Origin: Posidonia oceanica
Lineage: Eukaryota; Streptophyta; Magnoliopsida; Alismatales; Posidoniaceae
DNA: 64,000 bases
Assembly: GCA_037176725.1 (NCBI GenBank)
Contig: JAZBRS010000020.1
Coordinates: 88,854,001 to 88,918,000 of the forward strand
Direction of reading: 5' to 3'
The position numbers and the translations under genes were made by a program. Under the pieces are notes generated by a model. It made no database searches and had not been told where the DNA came from. It saw nothing but the letters and a program-made list of their open reading frames with translations. Below, in pieces: positions 23,950 through 38,900 of this stretch; positions within the stretch are counted from its first letter, which is position 1, and each line of letters opens with the position of its first letter.

Positions 23950-26690
23950 TAATGAAGAGAGCAATCATGACCGTGAAGGGGCATTTAAGGGCTGGTCCTC
24001 AAATTAAGGAAGCAAGCAAACAAACGGACGTGTCATTGAAAAGGGCCGCAACGGCGCTCATCCTCAAATTTTGGAAGCGTGCAAACAAGACAACGAAGGG
24101 GCATGTAAGGGTCTTGTTCACAAATTGAGGATGCAAGCAAACTAACAGACGTAACTTCAAAAAGACACACGAAGACGCTCGTCCGCAAATTGAGGAGGCA
24201 AGCAAACATGACCACAAAGGGGCATGTAAGGGCTTGTCCTCAAATTGTTGAAGCACGCAAACAAACAGACGTGACTTCGAAAAGGCACGCAAAGGTGCTC
24301 ATCCTCAAATTAAGGAAGCAAGCAAACATGACCACGAAGGGGCATGTAAGGGCTTGTCCTCAAGTTACGGAAGCAACTAAACAAACAGACGTGACTTCGA
24401 AAAGGCACGTAAAGGCGCTGATCCTCAAATTACGGAAGCGAGCAAACGTGACCACGACGGGGCATGTTTGGGCTCGTCCACTAATTAAGGAAGCAAGCAA
24501 AAAAACATACGTGACTTCGAGAAGGCACGCAAAGGCACTCGTCCTCAAATTAAGGAAGCAAGCAAACAAACTGATGTGACTTCGAATTGTCATGTAAAGG
24601 CGCTCGTCCTCAAATTATGGAAGCGAGCAAACTAGACCACGACGGGGCATGAAAGGGCTTGTCCTCAAATAAAGGAAGCAAGCAAACAAACAGACGTGAT
24701 TTCGAAAAGGCACGCAAAGGCGCTCGTCCTCATATTAAGGAAGCGTGCACACATGACCATGAAGGGGCATGTATGGGTTTGTCCTCAAATAAAGGAAGCA
24801 TGCAAACAAACAGAAGTGACTTCGAAAAGGTCCGCAAAAGCGCTCATCCTCAAATTAAGGAAGCGAGCAAACATGACCACGATGGGGCATGTAAGGGCTG
24901 GTCCTCAAATTAATGAAGAAAGCAAACAAACAGACGTGTCTTTGAAAAGGGCCGCAACGGCGCTCATCCTCAAATTTTGGAAGCGTGCAAACAAGACCAC
25001 GAAGGGGCATGTAAGGGTCTTGTTCTCAAAATGAGGATGCAAGCAAACTAACGGACGTGACTTCAAAAAGACACGCGAAGGCGCTCGTCCATAAATTGAG
25101 GAAGCAAGCAAACATGACCACAAAGGGGCATGTTTGGGCTTGTCATCAAATTGATGAAGCACGCAAACAAACAGACGTGACTTCGAAAAGGCACGCAAAG
25201 GTGCTCGTCCTCAAATTAAGGAAGCGAGCAAACATGACCACGAAGGGGCATGTAAGGGCTTGTCCTCAAGTTACGGAAGCAAGTAAACAAACAGACGTCA
25301 CTACGAAAAGGCACGCAAAGGTGCTGATCCTCAAATTACGGAAGCGAGCAAACGTGACCATGACGGGGCATGTTTGGGCTCATCCTCAAATTAAGGAAGG
25401 AAGCAAAAAAACAAACGTGACTTCGAGAAGGCACGCAAAGGTGCTCGTCCTCAAATTAAGGAAGCAAGCAAACAAACAGACGTGACTTCGAATTGTCATG
25501 CAAAGGCGCTCGTCCTCAAATTTTGGAAGCGAGCAAACTAGACCACGACGGGGCATGAATGGGCTTGTCCTCAAATAAAGGAAGCAAGCAAACAAACAGA
25601 CGTGATTTCGAAAAGGCACGCAAAGGCGCTCGTCCTCTTATTAAGGAAGCACGCAAACATGACCATGAAGGGGCATGTATGGGTTTGTCCTCAAATATAG
25701 GAAGCATGCAAACAAACAGACGTGACTTCGAAAAGGCCCGCAAAAGCGCTCATCCTCAAATTAAGGAAGCGAGCAAACATGACCACGATAGGGCATGTAA
25801 GGGCTGGTCCTCAAATTAAGGAAGCAAGCAAACAAACAGACGTGTCTTTGAAAAGGGCCGCAACGGCGCTCATCCTCAAATTTTGGAAGCGTGCAAACAA
25901 GACCACGAAGGGGCATGTAAGGGTCTTGTTCTCAAATTGAGGATGCAAGCAAACTAACAGACGTGACTTCAAAAAGACACGCGAAGGCGGTCGTCCTTAA
26001 ATTGAGGAAGCAAGCAAACATGACCACAAAGGGGCATGTATGGGCTTGTCCTCCAATTGATGAAGCACGCAAACAAACTGACGTGACTTCGAAAAGGCAC
26101 GCAAAGGTGCTCGTCCTCAAATTAAGGAAGCGAGCAAACATGACCACGAAGGGGCATGTAAGGGCTTGTCCTCAAGTTACGGAAGCAAGTAAACAAACAG
26201 ACGTGACTACGAAAAGGCACGCGAAGGCGCTGATCCTCAAATTACGGAAGCGAGCAAACGTGACCATGACGGGGCATGTTTGGGCTCGTCCTCAAATTAA
26301 GGAAGCAAGCAAAAAAACATACGTGACTTCGAGAAGGCACGCAAAGGTGCTCGTCCTCAAATTAAGGAAGCAAGCAAACAAACAGACGTGACTTCGAATT
26401 GTCATGCAAAGGCGCTCGTCCTCAAATTATGGAAGCAAGCAAACTAGACCACGACGGGGCATGAATGGGCTTGTCCTCAAATAAAGGAAGCAAGCAAACA
26501 AACAGACGTGATTTAGAAAAGGCACGCAAAGGCGCTCGTCCTCATATTAAGGAAGCGCGCAAACATGACCATGAAGGGGCATGTATGGGTTTGTCCTCAA
26601 ATAAAGGAAGCATGCAAACAAACAGACGTGAATTCGAAAAGGCCTGCAAAGGCGCTCATCCTCAAATTAAGGAAGCGAGCAAACATGACC
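23950..26690 (+). repeat. 906-bp higher-order repeat, three tandem copies
   Basis: The variant half carrying GAAAAGGGCCGCAACGG starts at 24001, 24907 and 25813, spacing exactly 906 bp. Neighbouring variants (GGTCTTGTTCTCAAA, ACGGAAGCGAGCAAACGTG, CTTCGAATTGTCATG) keep the same order in each copy. A period of 906 bp is about 7.5 satellite units (15 halves), so each copy contains one A-A contact where the alternation slips. A fourth copy is not present at 26719. A related single copy lies near 17.87-18.8 kb. Confidence 0.83.
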
Positions 26691-29600
26691 ACGAAGGGGC
26701 ATGTTTGGGCATGTCCTCAACAAAAGGAAGCATGCAAGCGAATAGATGTGACTTCGAAAAGGCACGCAAAGGCACTCGTCCTCAAATTAAGGAAGCGGGC
26801 AAACATTACCATGAAGGGGCTTGTAAGGGCTTGCCCTCAAATTAAGGATGCAAGCAAACCAACGGACGTGACTTTGAAAAAGCACGCAAAGGCGCTCATC
26901 CTCAAATTTTGGAAGCGAGCAAACATGGCCACGAAAGGGTTGTCCTCAAATAATGGAAGCAAGCAAACAAACAGACGTAACATCGTAAAGGCTTGCGATG
27001 GTCTCGTCCTCAAAGCGAGCAAACATGAGCATGAAGGGGCATGTAAGGGCTTGTCCACAAAATAAGGTAGCAAGCAAACAAAAAGTCGTGACTTCAAAAC
27101 GGCACGGAAAGGTGCTCGTCCTCAAATTAAGGAAGCGTGCGAACATGACCACAAAGGGGCCTGCTAGGGCTTGTCCTCAAATTGTGGAAGCAAGCAAACA
27201 AACACATGTGACTACGTAATGGCACGCAAAGGCGCTCGTCCTGAAATTATGGAAGCGAGCAAACAAGACCATGAAGGGGCATGTCAGGGCTAGTCCTCAA
27301 ATTAAGGAAGCAAGCTGACAAACGGACGTGACTTCGAAAAGGTGCGCAAAGGAGCTCGTCCTCATATTAAGGAAGCAGGCAAACATGGTCATGAAGGGCA
27401 TATAAAGGCTTGTCCATAAATTAAGGAAGCAAGCAAACTAACAGACGTGACTTCAAAAAGGCATGCAAAGGAGCTCGTCCTCAAATTAAGGAAGCGAGCA
27501 AACCGGACCACGAAGAGGAATGTATGGACTTGTCCTTGAATTAAGGATGCAAGGAAATAAACAGACATGAGTTCGAAAAGGCACGCAAAGAAGCTCGTCC
27601 TAAAATTGAGGAAGCGAGCAAACAAGACCACGAAGGGGCAAGTAAGGGTTCGTCCTAAAATTAAGGAAGCAAGCAAGCAAACAGACGTGACTTCGAAAAG
27701 GCACGCAAAGGCGCTCATCCTCAAATTAAGGTAGCGAGCAAACTTGACCATGAAGGAGTATGTAAGGGCTTGTCCGCAAATTAGGGAAGCAAGCAAACAA
27801 ACAGACGTGACTTTGAAATGGCCTGCAAAGGCGCTCATCCACGAATTTAGGAAGCGAGCGAACATGACCACGAAGGGGCGTGTAACGTCCTTTTCCTCAA
27901 ATTATGGAAGCAAGCAAACTAACAGATGTGACTTCAAAAAATGCACGCAAAGGTGCTCGTCCTCAAGTTAGGGAAGCGAGCAAACATGACCACGAAGGGG
28001 CCTGCTAGGGCTTGTCCTCAAATTAAGGAAGCAAGCAAACAAATAGACGTGACTTCGAATGGCGCACAAAGGCGCTCGTTCTCAAATTATGGAAGCGAGC
28101 AAATAAGACCACGAAGGGGCATGTAAGGGCTTGTCCACAAATTAAGGAAGCAAGCAAACAAACAGACGTGATTTCGAAAAGGCACGCAAAGGCGCTCGTC
28201 CTCAAATTAAGGAAGCAAGCAAACATGGTCATGAAGCAGCATATAATGGCTTGTCCTTAAATTAAGGAAGCAAGCAAACGAACGAACGTGACTTCGAAAA
28301 GGCACGCAAAGTCGCTCGTCCTTAAATTATGGAAGCGAGCAAACATGACCACGAAGGGGCATGTATGGGCTTGTGCTCAAATAAAGGAAGCATGCAAACA
28401 AATAGACGTGACTTCGAAAAGGCACGCATTGGCGCTCGTCCACAAATTAAGGATGCGAGCAAACATGACCACGAAGGGGCATGTTAGGGCTAGTCCTCAA
28501 ATTATGGATGCCAGCAAACCAACAGACGTGACTTCGAAAAAGCACGCGAAGGCGCTCGTCCTCAAATTATGGAAGCGAGCAAACATGACCACGGAAGGGC
28601 AGGTAACGGCTTGTCCTCAAATTAACGAAGCAAGCAAGCAAACAGGCTTAACATCGAAATGGCACGCAAAGGTGCTTGTCCCCGAAGCGAGCAAACTTGA
28701 CCACGAAGGGGCATGTAAGGCTTGTCGTCAAATTAAGGCAGCATGCAAACAAACAGACGTGTCTTTGAAAAGGGCCGCAACGGCGCTCATCCTCAAATTT
28801 TGGAAGCGTGCATACAAGACCCCAGAGGGGCATGTAAGGGTCCTGTTCTCAAATTAAGGATGCAAGCAAACTAACAGACGTGACTTGAAAAAGGCACGCG
28901 AAGGCGCTCGTCCTCAAATTGAGGAAGCAAGCAAACTTGACCACAAAGGGGCATGTAAGGGCTTGACCTCAAATAAAGGAAGCATGCAAACAAGTAGACG
29001 TGACCTCGAAAAGGCACGCAAAGGCGCTCGTCCTCAAATTAAGGAAGCGGGCAAACAATACCATGAAGGGGCATGTCAAGGCTTGCCCTCAAATTAAGGA
29101 AGCAAGCAAACCAACAGACGTGACTTCGAAAAAGCACGCAAAGGCGCTCATCCTCAATTTATGGAAGCGAGTAAACATGGCCACGAAAGGGCATGTAACG
29201 GGTTGTCCTCAAATTAAGGAAGCAAGCAAACAAACATACGTAACATCGAAAACTCATGCGATGGTGCTCGTCCTCGAAGCGAGCAAACATGACCATGAAG
29301 AGGCATGTAAGGGCTTGACCACAAATTAAGAAAGCAAGGAAACAAAAAGACGTGACTTCGAAAAGGCACGCAAAGGCGCTCGTCCTCAAATTAGGGAAAC
29401 GTGCGAACATGACCACGAAGGGGCCTACTTGGGCTTGTCCTCAAATTATGGAAGCAAGCAAACAAACAGATGTGACTACGAAATGGCACGCAAAGGCGCT
29501 CGTCCAGAAATTATGGAAGCGAGCAAACATAACCACGAAGGGGAATGAAAGGGCTAGTCCTTAAATTAAGGAAGCAAGCTGCCAAACGAACATGACTTCA

Positions 29601-29999
29601 AAAAGGCACGTAAAGGAGCTCGTCCTCAAATTAAGGAAGCGAGCAAACATGGTCAAGAAGGGGCAAATAAAGGCTTGTCCTTAAATTAAGGAAGCGAGCA
29701 AACAAACAGACGTGACTTCTAAAAGGCACGCAATGGAGCTCGTCCTCAAATTAAGGAAGCGAGCAAATTGGACCACGAAAAGGCATGTATGGGCTTGTCC
29801 TTGAATTAAGGATGCAAGCAAAAAAACAGACGTGACTTCGAAATGGCACGCAAAAGCGCTTGTCCTGAAATTGTGGAAGCGAGCAAACTAGACCACGAAG
29901 GGGCATGTAAGGGCTTGTCCTCAAATTAAGGAAGCAAGCAAAATAACTAATGTGATTTCGAAAAGGCACGCAAAGGCGCTCGTCCTCATATTAAGGAAG

Positions 30000-32900
30000 C
30001 AGGCAAACATGACCATGAAGGGGCATGTAAGGGCTTGTTCTCAAAATAAGGAAGCAAGCAAACAAACAGACGTGACTTCGAGTAGGCACGCAAAGGTGCT
30101 CGTCCTCAAATTTATGATGCGAGCAAACATGAGCACGAAGGGGCATGCAAGGGCTTGTCCTCAAATTGTGGAAGCTAGCAAACCAATAGACGTGACATCG
30201 AAAAGGCATGCAATGGTGCTCGTCCTCAAAGCGAGCAAACAAGACCATGAAGGGGCATGTATGGGCTGGTCCTCAAATAAACGTAGCAAGCAGACAAACT
30301 GACGTGACCTCGAAGAGGCATGCAAAGGCGCTCATCCTCCAATTATGGAAGCGAGCAAACATGACCACGAAGGGGCATGTAAGGGTTTGTCCTCAAATTA
30401 TGGAAGCAAGCAAAAAAACAGACGTGACTTCGAAAAGGCACGCAAAGGTGCTCATCCTCAAATTAAGGAAGCGAGCAAACAGGACCACGAAGAGGCATGT
30501 ACGGGCTTATCCTCGAATTATGGAAGCAAGCAAAAAAACAGACGTGACTTCGAAAAGGCACGCAAAGCAGCTCGTCCTCAAATTAATGAAGAGAGCAAAC
30601 GAGACCACGAAGGGGCATGTACGGGATTGTCCGCAAATTTAGGAAGTAAGCAAACAAACTGACGTGACTTCGAAAAGGCCAGCAAAGGCGCTCGTCCACA
30701 ACTTTAGGAAACGAGCAAACATGACCACGAAGGGGCTTGTAACAGCCTCGTCCTCAAATTATGGAAGCAAGCAAACTAACAGACATGACATCATAAAGGC
30801 AAGCAATGGCGCTCGTCCTCAAAATGAGGTAGCAAGCAAACATGACCACGAAGGGGCATGTAGGGGCTTGTCCTCAAATTTATGAAGCAAGCAAACAAAC
30901 AAACGTGACTTCGAAAAGGCACGCAAAGGTGCACGTCCTCAAATTATGGAAGCGAGCTAACCTGACCACGATGGGGCATGTAAGGGCCTGTCCTCAAATT
31001 AAGGAAGCAAGCAAACAGACAGACGTGACTTCGAAAAGGCACGCAAAGGCACTCGGCCTCAAATTAAGGAAGCGAGCAAACATGACAATGAAGGGGCTTG
31101 TAAGGGCATGTCCTCAAATTACGGAAGCAAGCAGAAAACAGCCGTGACTTCGAAAAGGCACACAAAGGCGCTCGTCCTCAAATTTGGGAAGCGAGCAAAC
31201 ATAACCACGAAGGGGCAGGTCAGGGCTTGCCCTCAAAATAAGGAAGGAAGCAAACAAACAAACGTAACTTCGAATAGGCACGCAAAGGCGCTCATCCTCA
31301 AATTAACGAAGCGAGCAAACCTGACCACGAAGGTGCATGTAAGGGCTAGTCCTCAAATTAAGGAAGCAAGCAAACAAACTGACGTGACTTCGAAGAGACA
31401 CGCAAAGGCGCTCGTCCTCAAGTTAAGGAAGCAAGCAAACCAACAGACGTGACATCGAAAAGGCACGCAAAGGAGCTCGTCCTCGAAGCGAGCAAACATG
31501 ACCACGATGGGGCATGTAAGGGCTAGTCCTCAAATAAAAGTAGCAAGCAGACAAACTGACGTAACCTCGAAGAGGCATGCAAAGGCGCTCGTCCTCAAAT
31601 TAAGGTAGTGAGCAAACATGACTACGAAGGGGCATGTAAGGGCTTGTCCTCAATTTACAGAAGCAAGCAACCAAACAGGCGTGATTTCGAAATGGCAAGC
31701 AAAGGCACTCGTCCTCAAATTAAGGAAGTGAGCAAATAAAACAACGAAGGGGCATGTAAGGGCTTGCCCTCATATTAAGGAAGCAAGCAAACAAACAGAC
31801 CTGACTTCAGAAAGGCACGCAAAGGTGCACGTCCTCAAATTATGGAACCGAGGAAACATGACCACGATGGGGCATGCAAGGTCTTGTCCTTAAATTAAGG
31901 AAGCAAGCAAACAAACAGACGTGACTTTGAAAAGGCACGCAAAGGTGCATGTCCTCAAATTATGGAAGCGAGCAAACAAGACCACGATGGGGAATGCAAG
32001 GGCTTGTCCTCAAATTAAGGAAGCAAGCAAACAAACGGACGTGACGTCGAAAAGGCACGCAAAGACGCTCGTCCTCAAATTAATGAAGCGAGCAAACATG
32101 ACCACGAAGGGGCATGTAAGGGCTTGTCCTCAAATTACGGAAGCAACCAAACCAACGGACGAGACTTCGAAAAGGCACGCAAAGGCGCTCGTCCTTAAAT
32201 TAAGGAAGCGAGCAAACAAGACCATGAAGGGGCATGTAAGGGCTTGTCCACAAATCAAGGAAGCCAGCAAAGCAACAGACGTGACTACGAAAAAGCACGC
32301 AAAGGCGCTCATCCTCAAATTACGGAAGCGAGCAAAAATGACCACGATAGGGCAAGTTACAGCTTGTCCTCAAATTAAGGAAGCAAGCAAACAAACAGAC
32401 GTAACAACGAAAAGGCACGCAAATGTGCTCATCCTCGAAGCGAGCAAACTTGTCCTCGAAGGGGCATGTAAGGGCTTGTCCTCAAATCAATGATGCAAGC
32501 AAATGAAAAGACATGACTTCGAAAAGGCACGCAAAGGGGCTCGTCCACAAATTAGGAAAGCGAGCAAACATGACCACGAAGGGGCCTACTAGGGCTTGTC
32601 CTCAAATTACGGTAGCAAGCAAACCAACAGACGTGACTTCGAAAAGGCACGCAAAGGTGCTCGTCCTCAAATTATGGAAGCGAGCAAACAAGACCACGAA
32701 GGGGCATGTAAGGGCTTGTCCACAAATTAAGGAAGCAAGCAAACAAACAGACGTAACAACGAAAAGGCACGCAAAGGTGCTCATCCTCGAAGCGTGCAAA
32801 CTTGACCTCGAAGGGGCATGTAAGGGCTTGTCCTCAAATTAATGATGCAAGCAAACGAAAAGACGTGACTTCGAAAAGGCACGCAAAGGTGCTCGTCCTC

Positions 32901-35900
32901 AAATTAGGGAAGCGAGCAAACATGACCACAAAGGGGCCTGCTAGGGCATGTCCTCAAATTAAGGAAGCAAGCAAACCAACAGACGTGACTTCGAAAAGGC
33001 ACGCAAAGGCACTCGTCCTCAAATTATGGAAGCGAGAAAACAAGACCACGAAGGGGCATGTAAGGGCTTGTCCTCAAATTAAGGAAGCAAGCAAACTAAC
33101 AGATGTGATTTCGAAAAGGCACGCAAAGACGCTCGTCCTCAATTTAAGGAAGCTAGCATTAATGACCATGAAGGGGCATGTAAGGGCTTGTCCTCAAATT
33201 AAGGAAGCATGTAAACAAACAGATGTGACTTCGAAAAGGCACGCAAAGGCGCTCATCCTCAAATTAAGGAAGCGAGCAAACAGGACCACGAAGAGGCAAG
33301 TATGGGCTTGTCCTCGAATTACGGAAGCAAGCAAATAAACAGACGTGACTTCGAAAAGGCATGCAAAGGCGCTCGTCCTCAAATTTAGGAAGCGAGCATA
33401 TAGGACTACGAAGGGGCATGTAACGGCCTTGTCCTCAAATTTTGGAAGCATGTAAACTAACTGACGTGACTTCAGAAAGGCAAGCAACGGCGCTCATCCT
33501 CAAATTGAGGTAGCGAGCAAACATGACCACGAAGGGGCATGTAAGGATTGTCCTCTAATTGATGAAGCAAGAAAACAAACAGACGTAACTTCGAAAAGGC
33601 ACGCAAAGGTGCACATCCTCTAATTAATGAAGCGAGCAAACATGACCACGATGGGGCATGTAAGGGCTTGTCCTCAATTTAAGGAAGCAAGCAAACTAAC
33701 AGACGTGATTTCGAAAAGGCACGCAAAGACGCTCGTCCTCAATTTAAGGAAGCTAGCATTATTGACCAAGAAAGGGCATGTAAGGGTTGTCGTCAAATTA
33801 AGGAAGCATGTAAACAAACAGATGTGACTTCGAAAAGGCACGCAAAGGCGCTCATCCTCAAATTAAGGAAGCGAGCAAACAAGACCACGAAGAGGCAAGT
33901 ATGGGCTTGTCCTCGAATTACGGAAGCAAGCAAATAAACAGACGTGACTTCGAAAAGGCACGCAAAGGCGCTCGTCCTCAAATTTAGGAAGCGAGCATAT
34001 AGGACCACGAAGGGGCATGTAACGGCCTTGTCCTCAAATTTTGGAAGCATGCAAACTAACTGACGTGACTTCAGAAAGGCAAGCAATGGCGCTCATCCTC
34101 AAATTGAGGTAGCGAGCAAACATGACCACGAAGGGGCATGTAAGGATTGTGCTCTAATTGATGAAGCATGAAAACAAACAGACGTAACTTCGAAAAGGCA
34201 CGCAAAGGTGCACATCCTCTAATTAATGAAGCGAGCAAACATGACCACGATGGGGCATGTAAGGGCTTGTCTTCAAATTAAGGAAGCAAGCAAACCAACA
34301 GACGTGACTTCAAAAAGGCACGCGAAGGCGCTCGTCCTCAAATTACGGAAGCGAGCAAACAGGACAATCAATGGGCACGTAACGACTTGTCCACAAGTTA
34401 AGGAAGCAAGCAAACAAACAGACGTAACTTCGGAAAGGCACGCAAAGGCGCTCATCCTAAAATTAAGGAAGCGAGCGAACATGACCATGAAGGGGCTTGT
34501 CCTTAAATTATGGAAGCAAGCAAACAAAACGACGTGATTTCGAAAAGGCACACAAAGGCGCTCGTCCTCAAATTAACGAAGCGGGCGTACTTGACCACGA
34601 AGGGGCATGTAATGGCTTGTCCGCAAATTAAGGAAGCAAGTAAACAAACAGACGTGACTTCGAAAAGGAACGCAAAGGCGCTCGTCCTCGAATTAACGAA
34701 GCGAACAAACGTGACCACGTTGGGACATATATGGGCGTGTCCTCAAATATAGGAAGCAAGCAAATAAACAGACGTGACTTCGAGAATGCACGCAAAGTTG
34801 CTCGTCCTCAAATTAAGGAAGCGGGCAAACATGACCACGAAGGGGCATGTATGGGCTTGTCCTCAAATTAGGCAAGCAAGCAAGCAAACAGACGTGACTT
34901 CGAAAAGGCACGCAAAGGCGCTCGTCCCCAAATTACGGAATCGAGCAAACATGACTTTGAAGGGGCATCTAAGGGCTTGTCCTCCAATTTAGGCGGCAAG
35001 CAAACAAACAGACGTGAATTCGAAATGGCACGCAATGGCGCTCGTCCTTAAATTAACGATGCGAGCAAACATGACCACGATAGAGCATGTAAGGGCTGGT
35101 CCTCAAATTAAGGAAGCAAGCAGACTAACTGACGTGACTTCGAAAAGGCACGCAATGGCGCTCGGCCACAAATTAAGGAAGCGAGCAAACATGACTACGA
35201 AAGGGCTTGTAAGGGCATGTCCTCAAATTAAGGAAGCAAGCAGCAAACAGTCGTGACTTCGAAAAGGCACGCAAAGGCACTCGTCCTCAAATTAAGGAGG
35301 CGAGCAAACATGACCACGATGGGGCACGTAAGGGCTCGTCCTCAAAATAAGGAAGCAAGCAAACAAACAGACGTGACTTCGAATAGGCACGCAAAGGTGC
35401 TCGTCCCCAAATTAGTGAAGCGAGCTAACATGACCACGAAGGGGCATGTAAGGACTTGTCCACAATTTAAGGAAGCAAGCAAACAAACTGACGTGACTTC
35501 GAAAAGGCACGCAAAGGCGCTCGTCCTCAAAATAAGGAAGTGAGCAAACAAGACCACGAAGGGCATGTAAGGGCTTGTCCTCAAATGAAGGAAGCAAGCA
35601 AACCAACAGACGTGACATCTGAAAGGCACGCAAAGGCGCTCATCCTCAAATAATGGAAGTGAGCAAACAGGACCGCGAAAGGGCATGTAATGGCTTGTCC
35701 TCAAATTATGGAAGCAGGCAAACAAACAGACGTAACTTCGAAAAGGCATGCAAAGGTGCTCGTCCTCGAAGCGAGGAAACATGACCACGAAGGGGCATGT
35801 AAGGTCTGGTCCTCAAATATTGGTAGCAAGCAAGCAAACTGACGTGACTTCGAAAAGGCACGCAAAGGCACTCGTCCTCAAACTAAGGAAGTAAGCAAAC

Positions 35901-38900
35901 ATGACTACGAAGGGGCATGTAAGGGCTTGTCATCAAATTACGGAAGCGAGCAAACAAACAGACGTGATGTCGAAATGGCACGTAAAGGCACTCATCCTCA
36001 AATTAAGGAAGCGAGCTAACTTGACCACGAAGGGGCATGTATGGGCTTGCCCTCAAACTAAGGAAGCAAGCAAACAAATGGACGTGACTTCGAAAAGGCA
36101 TGCAAAGGCGCTCGTACTCAAATTAAGGAAGCGAGCAAACATGGTCATGAAGGGGCTTGTAAGGGCTTGTCCTTAATTTGATGACGCAAGCAAACAAATA
36201 GACCTGACTTCGAAAAGGCACGCAAAGGTGCACGTCCTCAAATTAAGGAAGCGAGCAAACATGACCACGATGGGGCATGCAAGGGCTTGTCCTCAAATTA
36301 GGGAAGCAAGCAAACAAACAGACGTGACTTCGAAAAGGCACGCAAAGGCGCTCGTTCTCAAATTAACGAAGCGAGCAAACATGACCACGAAGGGGCATGT
36401 AAGGGCTTGTCTTCAAATTAAGGAAGCAACCAAACAAACGGGCGTGACTTCGAAAAGGCACGCAAAGGCGCTCGTTCTCGAATTAAGGAAGCGAGCAAAC
36501 ATGACCACTATGAGGCATGCAAGGGCATGTCCTCAAATTACGGAAGCAAGCAAATTAACGTACGTGACGTCGAAAAGGCACACAAAGGCGCTCATCCTCC
36601 AATTAAGGAGGCTAGCAAACATGACCACGAAGGGGCACGTAAGGGCTTGTCCTCAAATTAAGGAAGCAAGCAGACAAACTGACGTCACTTCGAAACGGCA
36701 CGAAAACGCGCTCGTCCTCAAATTAGGGTAGCGAGCAAACATGACTACGAAGGGGCATGCAAGGGCATGTCCTCAAATTACGGAACCAAGCGAACAAACA
36801 AACGTGATTTCGAAACGGCACGCCAAGGCGCTCGTCCTCAAATTATGGAAGCGAGCAAACATGACCTTGAAGGGGCATGTAATGGCTTGTCCTCAAATTA
36901 AGGAAGCAAGCAGACAAACGGACGTGACTTTGAAAAGGCACGCAAAGGCGCTCGTCCACAAATTAAGGAAGCGAGCAAACATCGTCACGAAAGGGCAAAC
37001 AAAGGCTTGTCCTTAAATTGAGGAAGCAAGCAAACAGACGTGACTTCAAAAAAGCACGCAAAGGCGCTCGTCCTCAAATTAAGGTAGCGAGCAAACTTGA
37101 CCACGAAGGGGCAAGCAAGGGCGCTCATCGTCAAATTATGGAAGCGAGCAAACGTGACCAGGAAGGGGCATGTAAGGGCTTGTCCACAAATTAAGGAAGC
37201 AATCAAACAAACTGACGTAACTTCAAAAAGGCTCGCAATGGCGCTCGTCCTCAAATTAAGGGAGTGAGCAAACATGACCACGAAGGGGCATGTATGGGCT
37301 TGTCCTCAAATTATGGAAGCAAGTAAACAAATAGACGTGACTTCGAAAAGGCACGCAAAGGCGCTCGTCCTCAAATTAAGGAAGCGAGCAGACAGGACCA
37401 CGAAAGGGCATGTAATGGCTTGTCCTCAAATTAAGGAAGCAAGCAAACAAACATACGTAACTTCGAAAAGGCACGCAAAGGTGCTCGTCCTCGAAGCGAG
37501 CAAACATGACCACGAAAGGGCATGTAAGGGATGGTCCTCAAATAAAGGTAACAAGCAGACAAACTGACGTGACTTCGAAAAGGCACGCAAGGGCTTGTCC
37601 TCAAATTAAGGAAGTAAGCAAACACGACTACGAAGGGGCATGTAAGGGCTTGTCTTGAAATTACGGAAGCGAGCAAACAAACAGACGTGATGTCGAAAAG
37701 GCACGCAAAGGCAGTCATTCTCAAATTAAGGAACCGAGCTAACTTGACCACGAAGGGGCATTTATGGGCTAGCCCTACAATTAAGGAAGCAAGTAGACAA
37801 ACGGACGTGACTTCGAAAAGGCACGCAAAGGCGCTCGTCCTCAAATTATGGAAGTGAGCAAACATGATCATGAAGAGGCTTGTTAGGGCCTGTCCTCAAT
37901 TTGATGACGCAAGCAAACAAACAGACCTGACTTCGATAAGGCACGCAAAGGTGCACGTCCTCAAATTAAGGACGCAAGCCAATTAACATACATGACTTCG
38001 AAAAGGCATGCAAAGGCACTCGTCCTCAAAATAAGGAGGCTAGCAAACATGACCACGAAGGGGCACGTAAGGGCTGGTCCTCAAATTATGGAAGCAAGCA
38101 AACAAACAGACATGTCTTCGAATAGGCACGCAAAGGCGCACGTTCTCAAATTAATGACGCGAGCAAACATGACCTCGAAGGGGCATGAAAGGGCTTGTCC
38201 TCACATTAAGGAAGCAAGCAAACAAACTGACGTGACTTCGAAATGGCATGCAATGGTGCTCGTCCCCAAATTAAGGAAGCGAGCAAACATGACCATGAAG
38301 GACATGTAAGGGCTTGTCCTCAAATTAAGGAAGCAAGCAAACGAACAGACGTGACATCGAAAAGGCACGCAAAGGCGCTCATCCTCAAATTATGGAAGCG
38401 AGCAAACAGGGCCACGAAAGGGCGTGTAATGGCTTGTCCTCAAATTATGGAAGCAAGCAAACAAACTGATGTGACTTCGAGAATGCACGTAAAGGTGCTC
38501 GTCCTCAAAATAAGGAAGCGAGCAAACATGACCACGAAGGGGCATGTATGGGCTTGTCATCAAATTAGGCGAGCAAGCTAACAAACAGACGTGAGTTCGA
38601 AAAGGCACGCAAAGGCGCTCGTCCTCAAATTATGGTATCGAGCAAACATGACTATAACGGGGCATGTAAGTACTTGTCCTCAAATTAAGGAAACAAGCAA
38701 ACTAATAGACGTGAATAAGAAATGGCACGCATTGGCGCTCGTCCTCAAATTATGGAAGCGAGCAAACATGAGCACGAAGGGGCATATAAAGGCTCGTCCT
38801 CAAATTACGGAAGCAAGCAAACAAACAGATGTGACTTCGAAAAGGCACGCAAAGGCGCTCCTCCTCATATTTTGGAAGCGAGCAAACTTGACTACGAAGG

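Larger units (their letters stand above)
7196..29990 (+). repeat. 120-bp satellite array, class-L block
   Basis: Uninterrupted head-to-tail A/B units of the satellite, all in the + orientation. Class-L markers recur: GTCCAGAAATTATGG (near 7563, 12806, 19343, 21081, 22278, 22768 and 29503), GGGCCTGCTAGGGCTTG, AAGCTGACAAACGGACGTG and the TAACGTCCTTTTCCTC-type B half. Long-range copies are evident: 7.2-9.1 kb matches 12.45-14.1 kb at a constant offset of 5241 bp, and 12.5-13.5 kb matches 19.1-20.1 kb at 6537 bp. Every open frame in the block is a 40-residue periodic translation of the satellite. No gene, RNA or second transposon is visible. Confidence 0.95.
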
